DNA of 49,801 nucleotides from Flavobacteriaceae bacterium (GTDB lineage: Bacteria > Bacteroidota > Bacteroidia > Flavobacteriales > Flavobacteriaceae): contig JABAYY010000093.1 of NCBI GenBank assembly GCA_018608765.1, positions 1 to 49,801 on the forward strand, given 5' to 3'. Under the pieces are notes generated by a model that saw nothing but the letters and a program-made list of their open reading frames with translations, did no database searches and was not told the DNA's origin. Shown one piece after another: positions 10,560-19,260 of the stretch. Made by a program: the position numbers and the translations under genes. The first letter of the stretch is position 1. Every line of letters begins with the position of its first letter.

Positions 10560-10883
10560 TTAAATTCCTAAATCACGTTCCATTTGTTCCATTTCAATAT
10601 AATCATGTGCTTCTTGAAGTGTTGGAACTACTGTGAAATCATCTTCAAATTCATCTTGATTTAACTGCGAACTGACCACTACAAAAGAATGGTTTAATTG
10701 GCGGTGCGTTTTAGACAATGATACTAATACATCCATAGAGTCTGATTTTGAATCATTGAGTTTTAAAATCACATTTCCTTCTTTAAAACGTTCGTGTAGC
10801 ACTGATAATTTCTTTGAAAATTCAGAAATATTTGTTTTTTCTTGGGTAATTATTGCTGTGGAATTATGCTGTTCTATGGTCAT
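10560..10883 (-). CDS. Small STAS-like protein between pyrB and rnz
   Basis: 107 residues starting MTIEQHNSTAIITQEK (ATG at 10883, 4 nt after pyrB). The predicted order beta-alpha-beta-alpha-beta-alpha, the core VILKLNDSKSDSMDVLVSLSK then HSFVVVS, and the ending TVVPTLQEAHDYIEMEQMERD resemble STAS/anti-anti-sigma domains. The phosphorylatable Ser of true SpoIIAA is possibly Ser in SDSMDV. Conserved position within a pyrimidine/tRNA operon suggests a housekeeping role, but I cannot assign a function. Fold assignment is by eye. Confidence 0.65.
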   Translation of the reverse strand: MTIEQHNSTAIITQEKTNISEFSKKLSVLHERFKEGNVILKLNDSKSDSMDVLVSLSKTHRQLNHSFVVVSSQLNQDEFEDDFTVVPTLQEAHDYIEMEQMERDLGI

Positions 10884-10887
10884 TTTA

Positions 10888-11814
10888 TTATTTGATTTTA
10901 GAAGCCAAAAGGTACATAACTGCCATTCGGATGGCAACCCCATTTTCTACTTGGTTCAAAATAATGGCTTGATCAGAATCCGCCACCTCACTGGTAATTT
11001 CGACCCCTCTGTTGATTGGACCTGGATGCATGATGGTGATTTCATTATCTAAAGATTCTAACAACTCTTTGGTAACGCCGTACTGTTGTGTATATTCTCG
11101 TGTGGTAGGGAAATAACTGATTTCCATACGTTCATTTTGAACGCGTAGCATATTTGCTATATCGCACCATTCAAGTGCTTTACGCAAGTTAGTTTCAATT
11201 TTGACTCCAAGTTTATCAATATATTTTGGAATGAGTGTTTTTGGACCGCAAACCATCACTTCTGCTCCTTGCAATTGCAAGGCAAAGATATTTGACAAGG
11301 CAACTCTACTGTGTAAAATATCGCCAACAATGACTATTTTTTTACCTTTTACTTCGCCATACTTTTCACGAATTGAGTAGGTGTCTAAAAGTGCTTGCGT
11401 TGGATGTTCATGTGCACCGTCGCCCGCATTGACAATCTGTGCATTAATATGTTTTGATAAGAATGTAGCTGCCCCAGGATTCGGGTGGCGCATGACGACC
11501 ATATCTACTTTCATAGAAAGAATGTTATTGACCGTATCGACCAGCGATTCTCCTTTACTGACTGAAGATTGCCCAGAAGAGAAATTAATCACATCGGCAG
11601 ACAGACGCTTTTGAGCGAGTTCAAAAGAGAGTTTTGTTCGTGTTGAATTTTCAAAAAATAAATTAGCAATTGTAATGTCTCTAAGGGAAGGTACTTTTTT
11701 TATGGGACGATTGATCACTTTCTTGAAATGATCAGCAGTATCAAAAATAAGGTTAATATCATCGTTTTTTAGATGTTTTATTCCTAATAAATGATCTACA
11801 CTCAGTTCGCTCAT
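10888..11814 (-). CDS. pyrB: Aspartate carbamoyltransferase catalytic subunit
   Basis: 308 residues. It condenses carbamoyl phosphate with aspartate in pyrimidine synthesis. The carbamoyl-phosphate loop STRT is at residues 57-60 (FFENSTRTKLSFE). HPTQALLDTYSI and HPGPINRGVEI are the other active-site blocks. No pyrI regulatory subunit follows. The gene lies 3 nt downstream of pyrR and 4 nt upstream of the STAS-like gene, so it is transcribed with both. Confidence 0.97.
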   Translation of the reverse strand: MSELSVDHLLGIKHLKNDDINLIFDTADHFKKVINRPIKKVPSLRDITIANLFFENSTRTKLSFELAQKRLSADVINFSSGQSSVSKGESLVDTVNNILSMKVDMVVMRHPNPGAATFLSKHINAQIVNAGDGAHEHPTQALLDTYSIREKYGEVKGKKIVIVGDILHSRVALSNIFALQLQGAEVMVCGPKTLIPKYIDKLGVKIETNLRKALEWCDIANMLRVQNERMEISYFPTTREYTQQYGVTKELLESLDNEITIMHPGPINRGVEITSEVADSDQAIILNQVENGVAIRMAVMYLLASKIK

Positions 11815-11817
11815 AGT

Positions 11818-12357
11818 CTAATTTTTTATCAAATAAACGGCGTCTTCACCGCTAGTTTCTTTCCAGTTTACCAATACTTTTTCGTCATTAATAGCATCAA
11901 CTTGTCGGCCTCTATAATCTGGCTGAATCGGTAGATGTCTACTAAAACGTCTGTCTATTAGGGTTAATAATTCAATCTCACTAGGACGCCCAAACGATTG
12001 GATCGCGGTTAAAGCTGCGCGGATACTTCTCCCTGTATATAACACATCATCAATAAAAACAACACGTTTGTCTTCAATCAAAAAATCAATTTCTGTTGAG
12101 TTTGCTTCGAGAACTTTATCAGAACGTCTAAAGTCATCTCTATAAAAAGTGATGTCTAACAATCCTAACTGCACATCAGGAAGCTTGTATTCTGTCTGTA
12201 AAAGAGCCTTTATGCGCTCAGCTAAAAAGATACCTCTTGGTTGCAATCCAATTAAAACAGTATTAGAAAAGTCGGTATGTTTTTCAATGAGTTGACAAGC
12301 CAATCGATGTAGAATGATGTTTACTTCTTTGTTGTTAAGTAAAACTTTTGGACTCAT
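11818..12357 (-). CDS. pyrR: PyrR, bifunctional pyrimidine regulator/uracil phosphoribosyltransferase
   Basis: 179 residues. The PRPP-binding motif is VVFIDDVLYTGRSIRAAL, and LIGLQPRGIFLAERI and LTLIDRRFSRHLPIQPDYRGR are PyrR signatures. PyrR converts uracil plus PRPP to UMP and, in Bacillus, binds pyr mRNA to control attenuation. It heads the pyrR-pyrB operon. The predicted leader here is too short for an attenuator, so RNA-based control of this operon in the Bacillus manner is doubtful. Confidence 0.93.
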   Translation of the reverse strand: MSPKVLLNNKEVNIILHRLACQLIEKHTDFSNTVLIGLQPRGIFLAERIKALLQTEYKLPDVQLGLLDITFYRDDFRRSDKVLEANSTEIDFLIEDKRVVFIDDVLYTGRSIRAALTAIQSFGRPSEIELLTLIDRRFSRHLPIQPDYRGRQVDAINDEKVLVNWKETSGEDAVYLIKN

Positions 12358-12380
12358 AGTTGTTCAACGTATTCGAGGCA

Positions 12381-12406
12381 CAAAGGTAATTAAAAAATTG
12401 AAACAA
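12381..12406 (-). promoter_or_regulatory. pyrR operon promoter
   Basis: On the minus strand TTG (12406-12404), a 15-nt spacer and TACCTTTG (12388-12381). The -7 box is a full match; the spacer is shorter than usual. It implies a leader of roughly 15-20 nt before the pyrR ATG. Confidence 0.5.
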
Positions 12407-12455
12407 CATCGCTGCTTGTTCATTTAATGATAACGCCCCGCAACAGTATGCATTA

Positions 12456-12791
12456 TTATTTTAAAAATATGATACTGTAAGGATATTCAGGAGCTTCTTG
12501 ATTACTGGCTCTTACTGCGTTTTTAATAGGATACACAATCGATAATACCAAAATGATAAGAAGCCCAAGGATGCCCACGCCTACAAGAATCAAAGGAATA
12601 CACACAAAACTGTAAATTAACATACTAAACTGAAAATTAAGAATCATTTTCCCATGGGTATCTAGGTCTTTTACTTTTTCTTTTTGGGTAAACCAAATTA
12701 TAAGAGGAATTAAAATACTACCAAATGCAATTATAGGGGTTGCTAATTGAGAAAGATGCATAAGCACAATGGTTTGATTGTCTTGTTTCAT
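12456..12791 (-). CDS. DUF4870 domain-containing membrane protein
   Basis: 111 residues with three hydrophobic segments, a typical DUF4870 layout. HLSQLATPIIAFGSILIPLIIW is the first span. The charged loop TQKEKVKDLDTHGKMILNFQFS is the conserved core. Two further spans precede the IKNAVRASNQEAPEYPYSI tail. It is small and integral to the inner membrane; function unknown. It stands 52 nt downstream of the TauE-like gene on the same strand, possibly as part of that transcript. Confidence 0.85.
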   Translation of the reverse strand: MKQDNQTIVLMHLSQLATPIIAFGSILIPLIIWFTQKEKVKDLDTHGKMILNFQFSMLIYSFVCIPLILVGVGILGLLIILVLSIVYPIKNAVRASNQEAPEYPYSIIFLK

Positions 12792-12842
12792 GGGAAAATA
12801 GATTTTATCTATATGACGCTAAATAAAGGTAATTGTTACACC

Positions 12843-13643
12843 TCAAGAAGTCAATTCCTTGAAAATAATAACCGCTGCCATGACAATCATAAAGCGAGCG
12901 AAATTAGTTTTTAATGTTGATTCACGCACAAAACTAGAAATATAGGTGCCTACAAAAATCCCTACACCAGAGAGAGCCGTAAAAAGGATTAGAAAATCCC
13001 ACTCAATTTTAAGGAAAGATACATCAGAACTAAACCCAATAAGCGAATTAAAAGTGATAATAATTAAAGAAGTTGCAACGGCTTGTTTGATTGTTAATCT
13101 TGCAAACAAAACCAATGCAGGCACAATAATAAACCCGCCGCCAGCTCCTACCAGTCCGGTTAAAACACCTACTCCTAACCCTATAAAAATCAATAAACCA
13201 TAATTCTTTTGAGTGGTTGTTTTTGTAGCAACTCCTATACGAGGCTTCCTCATCATCAGAACAGAGGATAAAATTATAATACTACTAAAAAACAGCATCA
13301 ATCCCATCTCTTTTGTGACGGCAAAAGATTCAAAAGACAAAAGAGTGTCTGGAATGTTTGGGATTAAGAACCGTCGTGTAAGAGAAACAGATACCAGCGC
13401 AGGCAGTGTAAATATAAGGGCGGTCTTATATTCAATTAGTTTCTTTTTTATATTGATTAGTGTTCCAATAGCCGCGGACGATCCAACCACAAACATGGAA
13501 TAACTAGTCGCGATGACAGGATTTAATTTGAATAGATAGACAAATATCGGGACTGCCAAAATAGAGCCACCCCCTCCAAAAAGACCAATAACAATCCCCG
13601 TTAAGAAGGCTCCAAAAAACCCGATAGTCTCTAAATAGCTCAT
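12843..13643 (-). CDS. Sulfite exporter TauE/SafE family permease
   Basis: 266 residues, with about eight membrane spans arranged as two homologous halves. Each half carries the glycine-rich motif, GLFGGGGSILAVPIFVYLF near residue 20 and GLVGAGGGFIIVPALVLF near residue 163. PF01925 members move sulfite, sulfoacetate or other organic anions; the substrate here is unknown. It follows the FAD/Fe-S dehydrogenase by 5 nt, so the two are cotranscribed, which hints at export or uptake of a related acid. Confidence 0.9.
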   Translation of the reverse strand: MSYLETIGFFGAFLTGIVIGLFGGGGSILAVPIFVYLFKLNPVIATSYSMFVVGSSAAIGTLINIKKKLIEYKTALIFTLPALVSVSLTRRFLIPNIPDTLLSFESFAVTKEMGLMLFFSSIIILSSVLMMRKPRIGVATKTTTQKNYGLLIFIGLGVGVLTGLVGAGGGFIIVPALVLFARLTIKQAVATSLIIITFNSLIGFSSDVSFLKIEWDFLILFTALSGVGIFVGTYISSFVRESTLKTNFARFMIVMAAVIIFKELTS

Positions 13644-13648
13644 GGTTG

Positions 13649-16639
13649 CTAATTTAATGCATTATACAGAACCTCAATAGGATGCAGAGCTGTTTTATTT
13701 ACTCCATCTTTTATTTGATGCCTGCAACTTGTACCGGAAGCAGACACAATTTCTTTTGATTTTAACTCTCTCAAAGAAGGAAATAAACGATCCTCTCCTA
13801 TTTGTTGACTTAATTTGTAATGTTCTTTTTCATAACCAAATGATCCAGCCATTCCGCAACATCCAGAATCTATGGATTTAACCTTGAAGTTAGAGGGGAT
13901 GCTTAGAATAGTTTCCGCATATGAATTGGAAGACAATGCTTTTTGATGGCAATGACCATGGTAATAAACAGTTTCTGTTTTTGTAGTAAATTTTGAAACA
14001 TCAATTTTATTAGCTTTCATTTCATTCGCCAAAAACTCCTCAATTGTAAACACGTTTTGAGCTAAATCGTCTGCAGTCGATTTTAATGGTGCATCCACAA
14101 GGTTCGGATATTCATCTCTAAATCCTAAAATAGCAGAAGGCTCGATCCCTACTAAAGGAGTGTCTTTTGAAACCAAAGTACTAAACGTGCTAACATTCTC
14201 TGTTGCTATAGTTTTTGCTTCTTCTAAAAACCCTTTTGAAATATAGGCTCGGGCACTTTCAGAATGGTCAGGCATGAGTACATTATACCCTAATTCATTT
14301 AACAATAAAATTGTTTTTTTACCGATTTCTACATCAAAATGATTGGTGTATTCATCGCAAAACAAATAGACACTTTCGGAATAGTTTTTCTGTTGAACAC
14401 TTGGGAACCACTGTCCTAATGTTTGAGAATGTAGAGTTGGCAGCGAACGTTTTGGATGAACTCCTATAAGAGATTTAAACCAAGTACTTTTGCCTATAAA
14501 ATTATAAAACCCTGCAAATCGATGGGCAATCGCATTAATTTTAGCATTGTGAGCTATGAGTTTACTTCTCAGTGAAACAGGATTTGTTTTTTGATACTGA
14601 TACAAAAACTCGGCTTTCAAACTTGCCATATCAACATTGGATGGGCATTCGGATTTACAAGCTTTACAAGAAACACACAACTCCATCGCTTCTTTAATTT
14701 CTGGATGGTCAAATGGGTTTTCTTTAGTATTTTGAGTTAAAAATTCACGCAATACATTGGCTCGACCCCGGGTAGAATCTTTTTCATCCAGTGTTGCTCT
14801 GTAGCTTGGACACATAGTCCCTCCAGCAAAACTTAATTTTCTACAATCGCCCGAACCATTACATTTTTCAACAGTGTGTAAAATTCCACCTGTAGATTTA
14901 AAATTATAGAGCGTATCAATTTTTGTAATATCTGTATCTGCTTCGTAACGTAGGGATGTTTCCATTGGTACTGCATTCACAATTTTTCCTGGATTGAAAA
15001 TAGAAGATGGATCCCACGTTGATTTAATTCGTTTTAGAAGTTGATAATTATCTTCTCCTAAAACTAACGGAATAAATTCCGATCGAACTCGACCATCACC
15101 ATGCTCACCGCTGAGCGCACCCTTAAAAGATTTCACCAATTTAGCAGAGGCCTCACTGATGGCACGAAACAGTTCTATATCCGTTGATGATTTTAAATTT
15201 AATATCGGTCTTAAATGTAATTCCCCTGCCCCAGCATGTGCATAGTACACCGCCTTTTGATGATAGGATTTCATTAGTGCCGTAAAAGCTTCAATATAAA
15301 GTGGTAAATCTTCCAAAGCCACAGCCGTATCTTCGATACACGCAACTGCTTTGGCATCACCAGGGATATTTGCTAACAGTCCCAAACCTGCTTTTCTTAA
15401 GTCCCATACTTTATCGCAATCCTCTCCTTCAACTAGTTTGTAAGCATAACCCAATTGAGACGTTTTAAGGTTGGTTTCCAAGGCTTTTGCTTGTTGCCTG
15501 GCTTCCTCTAAAGTATCTCCTCTAAACTCCACCATAAGAATCGCTTCTGGATCGCCTTCCACAAAAAATCTATTTTTTTGCTGAGTGATGTTATCTTTGG
15601 TACAATCCAAAATAGTTTTATCCATCAATTCACAAGCTGAAGGTGACAGTTTCATGGCAACTAATGTGGCTTGAAGACTTTCGGTAATGGAATTGAAATG
15701 CGCATTTAAAACCACTTGAAAGGGTTTTGGTAGGGGTACGATTTTAAGTTTTAGTTCTGTGGTGAATGCTAAAGTACCCTCTGAACCACACAGTAGTTTT
15801 GAAAAATTAAATGCGTCGTTTGATTCCGTAAATACATTTGTTTCCATCAATGCATCTACAGCATATCCCGTATTACGCCGCGTAATGGACGCTTTTGGAT
15901 AGCCTGATTTGATGAGATCTCGAACCATGGGATTATCAAGCTCAGAATACATATGTTTATATAAGTCAGCTTCTAAGGAAGTTCCTTGTGTTTTTGAATT
16001 GAAATCTTCTTTGCTGAGGGGTGAAAACTCCACGTCGCTCCCATCACTTAAAATGGCTTTGACTGCTAAGGTATGATCACGAGTCGATCCATACTCGATG
16101 GAGGTGGAACCACAGGAATTATTTCCGACCATCCCTCCCATCGTACAGCGATTGGCAGTTGATGTATTAGGCCCGAAAAAGAAACCGAAAGGTTTTAAAA
16201 ACTCATTCAAATGATCTCTAACTACTCCAGGTTGCACACGAACCCATTGCTCTTGAGTATTGATTTCTAAGATAGTGTTCATGTATTTAGATACATCTAC
16301 TACGATTCCATCGCCCACACATTGACCAGCCAAAGAGGTGCCTGCAGCACGTGGAATGATTGACAATGCTTTTGAATTAGCAAATTCAATCAAACATTTA
16401 ATGTCTTTTGTTGTTTTTGGAATGGCCACTGCATAAGGCAGTTCTCTGTACACAGATGCATCCGTGGCATATAAGGTTTTTACAAGATCACTGTCATACA
16501 GTTCACCTGAAAGTTGTTGTTTTAAAGATGTGAGATGTGTTTGCAATAAAAATAAATATAGAAAGTTTAAAGATATGAAAATCGATGCTTTTAACGTGAA
16601 AAATGAATCATAAAAGTGAATACTGATAAATTTGAACAT
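13649..16639 (-). CDS. FAD-linked oxidase / Fe-S (CCG domain) dehydrogenase, YdiJ-like
   Basis: Up to 996 residues. Domain order: FAD-binding PCMH domain (VAIPKTTKDIKCLIEFA, PRAAGTSLAGQCVGDG, GNNSCGSTSIEYGSTRDH), FAD-oxidase C domain (HAGAGELHLRP, SGEHGDGRVRSEF), a 4Fe-4S domain (CVSCKACKSECP) and a C-terminal cysteine-rich CCG domain (HGHCHQKAL, SGCCGMAGSFGYE). This matches D-2-hydroxyglutarate dehydrogenase YdiJ and related D-lactate or glycolate dehydrogenases that pass electrons to quinone. The start is uncertain. The ATG at 16639 adds a 31-residue hydrophobic leader absent from relatives, whereas a TTG at 16546 gives 965 residues beginning at the conserved QTHLTSLKQQL region. The shorter start fits the family better. 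Confidence 0.88.
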   Translation of the reverse strand: MFKFISIHFYDSFFTLKASIFISLNFLYLFLLQTHLTSLKQQLSGELYDSDLVKTLYATDASVYRELPYAVAIPKTTKDIKCLIEFANSKALSIIPRAAGTSLAGQCVGDGIVVDVSKYMNTILEINTQEQWVRVQPGVVRDHLNEFLKPFGFFFGPNTSTANRCTMGGMVGNNSCGSTSIEYGSTRDHTLAVKAILSDGSDVEFSPLSKEDFNSKTQGTSLEADLYKHMYSELDNPMVRDLIKSGYPKASITRRNTGYAVDALMETNVFTESNDAFNFSKLLCGSEGTLAFTTELKLKIVPLPKPFQVVLNAHFNSITESLQATLVAMKLSPSACELMDKTILDCTKDNITQQKNRFFVEGDPEAILMVEFRGDTLEEARQQAKALETNLKTSQLGYAYKLVEGEDCDKVWDLRKAGLGLLANIPGDAKAVACIEDTAVALEDLPLYIEAFTALMKSYHQKAVYYAHAGAGELHLRPILNLKSSTDIELFRAISEASAKLVKSFKGALSGEHGDGRVRSEFIPLVLGEDNYQLLKRIKSTWDPSSIFNPGKIVNAVPMETSLRYEADTDITKIDTLYNFKSTGGILHTVEKCNGSGDCRKLSFAGGTMCPSYRATLDEKDSTRGRANVLREFLTQNTKENPFDHPEIKEAMELCVSCKACKSECPSNVDMASLKAEFLYQYQKTNPVSLRSKLIAHNAKINAIAHRFAGFYNFIGKSTWFKSLIGVHPKRSLPTLHSQTLGQWFPSVQQKNYSESVYLFCDEYTNHFDVEIGKKTILLLNELGYNVLMPDHSESARAYISKGFLEEAKTIATENVSTFSTLVSKDTPLVGIEPSAILGFRDEYPNLVDAPLKSTADDLAQNVFTIEEFLANEMKANKIDVSKFTTKTETVYYHGHCHQKALSSNSYAETILSIPSNFKVKSIDSGCCGMAGSFGYEKEHYKLSQQIGEDRLFPSLRELKSKEIVSASGTSCRHQIKDGVNKTALHPIEVLYNALN

Positions 16640-16733
16640 TTATTGAAAGGATAAAATAGATGAAAATAGAATTTTATATTTTGCTCATCACAGGAAAGTT
16701 AGCAATCAAATTAATATATTTACAACTTAAGAA

Positions 16734-17408
16734 ATGCCAATACGTTTTATGAATCGAAGTTTGATATTGTTACTGTTATTAATTGGGATGCAACCTAAGA
16801 TGTATGCGCAGTTAGATACCAACCAAGAAACGTTTCGAATCAAAGCCTTAGCCTTAGAACGCAATCCGTTATCGGAAAAATTCCCTTTGACTCTCTCTCC
16901 TATTAAAGGATTAACTGATAAAGGGTTTACAATAACGATGGGCATCAAGCCAATTGATGGGTTTGCAAAGAAAAAATATGGCATGACCCAAACTCGCGAT
17001 GTGGTGGATCCTACATGGGAAATTAAACAACAGTTTAATGAAAATCGGAAAAATGTCTCTAAGTACGATCGCGATTACTACTTAGGCGATATTAAAACCA
17101 AATCCAAATACATTCGTATTCTGTGTCGAGATCATGAGTATGAAGATGGGGATCGTATTAAATTAATGCTCAATAAAGCTATTATTCATCCGAACATCAC
17201 CCTTAGAAATTCAGCTTATATTATTGATATTGAGTTAAAAGAAGGTTTAAATACCATTCAGTTTATCGCGCTTAACGAAGGAAGTTCAAGCCCTAATACA
17301 GCTCAATTAAAGGTTTACAATGAAAGTGACAACCTCATTGGTTCGGGAGAATGGCTATTGACTACAGGTCACAAAGCGAGTTTGATTGTGTTGAGGGAGA
17401 GTTTTTAG
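16734..17408 (+). CDS. Secreted protein, unknown function
   Basis: 224 residues. A signal peptide (LILLLLLIGMQPKMYAQ, cleavage after Ala-Gln near 26) is followed by a mature part with no recognised catalytic motif. TWEIKQQFNENRKNVSKYDRDYYLGDIKT and the beta-rich C-terminal half, including GSSSPNTAQLKVYNESDN, look like a conserved periplasmic or surface beta-sandwich found in flavobacteria. ATGs at 16734 and 16749 are both possible, and the second gives a more typical signal peptide. It converges on the Lrp gene with a 2-nt gap. Confidence 0.7.
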   Translation: MPIRFMNRSLILLLLLIGMQPKMYAQLDTNQETFRIKALALERNPLSEKFPLTLSPIKGLTDKGFTITMGIKPIDGFAKKKYGMTQTRDVVDPTWEIKQQFNENRKNVSKYDRDYYLGDIKTKSKYIRILCRDHEYEDGDRIKLMLNKAIIHPNITLRNSAYIIDIELKEGLNTIQFIALNEGSSSPNTAQLKVYNESDNLIGSGEWLLTTGHKASLIVLRESF

Positions 17409-17410
17409 TT

Positions 17411-17887
17411 TTAGACCAAATGATCCAAATTGACCTCATTCGTTGATTTACTTTGAGAAAGCGCCACATAACTTTGTACGTTGCTTAGATCTGTTAAAAC
17501 AGAAAGTTTAGTTAATATAAATTGTTCGTAGTCTTCTATGTCCACCAATACTAACTTTAACAAATAATCAAAATTTCCTGACACACGATGACACTCTACA
17601 ACTTCAGGAAATCCATCAATTGTTTTTACAAATTTTTCTAAATAACTACGCGTATGGTTTTTAAGCGATATTCCAGCAAAAACAGTCAATTTTAGACCCA
17701 ACTTTTTTGAATTTAGAATAGCGGCGTATTTACTAATAAAACCTTTTTTTTCTAATTTTTTAATACGATCAAAAACAGGGGTTGTGGTCATCCCTAAGAG
17801 GTCGGCAATATTTTTTATAGTACGGTTGCTGTTCTGTTGTAACAGTCTTAATATTTCAATATCGGTTTTGTTGAGTTTTTCGAGCAT
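17411..17887 (-). CDS. Lrp/AsnC family transcriptional regulator
   Basis: 158 residues. An N-terminal winged helix-turn-helix (LNKTDIEILRLLQQNSNRTIKNIADLLGMTTTPVFDRIKKLEKKGFI) is followed by a RAM/AsnC ligand-binding domain (about 70-150) with GNFDYLLKLVLVDIEDYEQF. Proteins of this family respond to amino acids. It is divergent from the hmgA operon across 191 nt, so control of phenylalanine/tyrosine degradation is the obvious hypothesis, along with autoregulation. Confidence 0.9.
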   Translation of the reverse strand: MLEKLNKTDIEILRLLQQNSNRTIKNIADLLGMTTTPVFDRIKKLEKKGFISKYAAILNSKKLGLKLTVFAGISLKNHTRSYLEKFVKTIDGFPEVVECHRVSGNFDYLLKLVLVDIEDYEQFILTKLSVLTDLSNVQSYVALSQSKSTNEVNLDHLV

Positions 17888-18078
17888 ATAGAAAATATAT
17901 ATATTAATGGTTTTGAAATTATCCTTAAAAAGAATAAAACACTTTATTTATGCAAAAATACATATAAATATTCTTATTTAGAAACTGTTTTAGTGATAAA
18001 CTAATAAGTAACTCATATTATATTTAGATTTGTTCTTATCAGTTATTTTAATAGATAATTAAATTTTAACCATATAAT
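17888..18078. promoter_or_regulatory. Divergent control region between the lrp-like gene and hmgA
   Basis: A very AT-rich 191-nt region. A TAGATTTG -7 box (18025-18032) points toward hmgA. An imperfect dyad, ATTTATG (17946-17952) with CATATAAAT (17961-17969), lies near the middle and is a candidate Lrp-type site. No hairpin terminator or riboswitch is apparent. Confidence 0.4.
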
Positions 18079-19239
18079 ATGCCAAGATATCATACGTTAG
18101 GAAAAATACCCCTCAAAAGACACACCGTATTTAAAGATGAAAATGATAATTTCTATTATGAAGAATTATTTGGAACCATTGGTTTTGATGGAATGTCCAC
18201 ATTAATGTACCATACACAACGTCCAACACAAGTCAAAGAAATCTTAAAATCTTACGATGTTGCACCAAAAATAGCAGTGTCTAAAAACATGAAGTCCTTG
18301 AAACTAGAAGGATATAATGTGGCACCAGTAAATGATTATTTAAAGAGCAGAACGTGTATTTTAGTGAATAACGATTGTCAGATTAGTTTGGCAGCTCCTA
18401 AAGAATCATTAACAAGTTATTTTTATAAAAACACGGATTCTGATGAAGTGTTATTTATCCATGAAGGTTCAGGGAAACTGAGAACCCATCTAGGGAACAT
18501 CGAATTCAAATATGGCGATTATCTAGTGATCCCAAGAGGAATTATTTATCAAATTGAATTTAACGACGTAAACAATCGTTTATTCATTGTGGAGTCAAAA
18601 AATCCTGTTTATACACCAAAACGCTATCGGAATTGGTTTGGTCAGCATGTAGAAGGCGCTCCGTACTGCGAAAGAGACCTCCACCCGCCTACTGAGCTTG
18701 AAACTTTTAACGAGACAGGCGATTTTATAATTAAAGTAAAAAAACAAGATACCATTCACGAATATGTGTATGCTGCACACCCATTTAGTGTGGTTGGCTG
18801 GGACGGATATAATTTTCCTTATAAATTTTCTATTCACGATTTTGAACCCATAACTGGGATGATTCATCAACCACCACCAATTCATCAAACATTTGAAACT
18901 AGCTCCTTTGTCATCTGTTCGTTTGTACCAAGATTGTATGACTACCACCCAAATTCGGTGCCAGCACCCTATAATCATTCTAATATTGACTCCGATGAAG
19001 TCCTTTACTATGTCGATGGTGACTTTATGAGTAGAAATGATATTAATAAAGGCAGCGTCACTCTACACCCCGCTGGGATTCCACATGGTCCTCACCCTGG
19101 AACCATGGAAAAAAGCATTGGTAAAAAAGAAACTTTTGAACTTGCTGTGATGGTAGACACTTTTAGTCCATTGATGGTGACAGAAGAAGCCATGGAATTA
19201 CAAAACGAAGATTATTATAAATCTTGGATTACAAAATAA
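18079..19239 (+). CDS. hmgA: Homogentisate 1,2-dioxygenase
   Basis: 386 residues. It opens the homogentisate ring to maleylacetoacetate with Fe(II) and O2. Diagnostic regions are GWDGYNFPYKFSIHDFEPITGMIHQPPPIHQTFE, the DSDEVLYYVDGDF metal-site region and HPAGIPHGPHPG near the C-terminus. It is shorter than the roughly 430-residue enzymes of proteobacteria and eukaryotes, as is usual in Bacteroidota. First gene of a five-gene operon; hppD follows after 21 nt. Confidence 0.95.
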   Translation: MPRYHTLGKIPLKRHTVFKDENDNFYYEELFGTIGFDGMSTLMYHTQRPTQVKEILKSYDVAPKIAVSKNMKSLKLEGYNVAPVNDYLKSRTCILVNNDCQISLAAPKESLTSYFYKNTDSDEVLFIHEGSGKLRTHLGNIEFKYGDYLVIPRGIIYQIEFNDVNNRLFIVESKNPVYTPKRYRNWFGQHVEGAPYCERDLHPPTELETFNETGDFIIKVKKQDTIHEYVYAAHPFSVVGWDGYNFPYKFSIHDFEPITGMIHQPPPIHQTFETSSFVICSFVPRLYDYHPNSVPAPYNHSNIDSDEVLYYVDGDFMSRNDINKGSVTLHPAGIPHGPHPGTMEKSIGKKETFELAVMVDTFSPLMVTEEAMELQNEDYYKSWITK

Positions 19240-19260
19240 AAAAAATAAAAATTTACGGAA

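Noticed and set aside
12358-12455. PyrR-binding attenuator or riboswitch upstream of pyrR
   Set aside because: The space is too short after the predicted promoter and shows no terminator hairpin with a T run in the pyrR direction.
13649-16639. Frameshift or fusion artefact in the 996-residue dehydrogenase
   Set aside because: The domain order FAD-binding, FAD-oxidase C, 4Fe-4S and CCG is normal for the YdiJ type; only the N-terminal leader is doubtful.
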